DNA from: Chthoniobacterales bacterium
Lineage (GTDB): Bacteria; Verrucomicrobiota; Verrucomicrobiia; Chthoniobacterales; UBA10450
Direction: 5' to 3'
DNA length: 5,991 nt
NCBI GenBank assembly: GCA_013695905.1
Contig: JACCZQ010000359.1
Location: 1 to 5,991, forward strand
The notes beneath the pieces were generated by a model. The model did not search any database, was not told the DNA's origin, and was given only the letters and a program-made list of their open reading frames with translations. The translations under genes were made by a program, and so were the position numbers. Within the stretch, counting starts at the first letter, position 1; every line of letters begins with the position of its first letter. Positions 5,939 to 5,991 of this stretch are shown in pieces.

Positions 5939-5991
5939 CCCCTCATTCCGACCTTCTCCCCGCAGGAGAAGGAGCCCCCTCTCCAGCGGGG
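5939..5991. repeat. GC-rich hairpin repeat of the dispersed intergenic type, cut by the window edge
   Basis: CCCCTCATTCCGA (5939-5951) is followed by a perfect eight-base hairpin, CCTTCTCC (5952-5959) and GGAGAAGG (5965-5972) with loop CCGCA. A second CCCCCTCTCC...GCGGGG unit is cut at 5991. The layout, a CCCCTCA-type lead followed by C/T-rich and G/A-rich arms, is that of the short REP-like repeats scattered between genes in many GC-rich bacteria. It lies 21 bp past the Dabb stop and may double as a transcript end, but no T-run is present. Copy number cannot be judged from this window. Confidence 0.55.

Noticed and set aside
1..5991. Prophage, CRISPR array, tRNA or rRNA genes
   Set aside because: No direct-repeat array, no tRNA-like cloverleaf and no phage module beyond the single sheath-like gene were seen.

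Overview
The window is GC-rich, non-phage, bacterial chromosomal DNA. It most likely comes from a member of the Verrucomicrobiota, possibly Opitutaceae-like. The main pointer is the end of the minus-strand protein, which matches in style the short C-terminal module common on secreted verrucomicrobial proteins (a YQL...W..VG.PV.GDG...FFRV pattern). The style of the DUF3352-like exported protein and of the small lysine/alanine-tailed protein fits too. This placement is inference from protein style, not a database match.

Layout, left to right: a short non-coding stretch (1-215); xerD, a complete XerD-type tyrosine recombinase (216-1106, +); a large exported or inner-membrane-anchored protein of unknown function with an acidic tail (1272-3074, +); a small basic protein with a possible winged-helix body and a Lys/Ala tail (3271-3627, +); nuoA, a subunit of respiratory complex I (3673-4044, +); a convergent gene for a tail-sheath-like protein that carries a signal peptide (5448-4069, -); and a divergent small Dabb-domain protein (5600-5917, +). 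The right edge enters a GC-rich hairpin repeat of the dispersed intergenic type.

The genes do not form one obvious pathway. xerD and nuoA are housekeeping genes. nuoA stands apart from nuoB, since the next gene is convergent, and a candidate terminator separates it from the gene upstream. Spacings between the plus-strand genes (165, 196 and 45 bp), each holding a possible hairpin, suggest mostly single-gene transcription units.

The most unusual element is the 459-residue minus-strand protein. Residues of about 34-374 follow the conserved landmarks of contractile phage/injection-system tail sheath proteins in order. The protein nevertheless begins with a clear Sec signal peptide where sheaths have their N-terminal linking arm, and it ends in a secreted-protein module. 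No tube, baseplate, spike or other phage gene is present. This looks like a sheath fold recruited for a role outside the cytoplasm.
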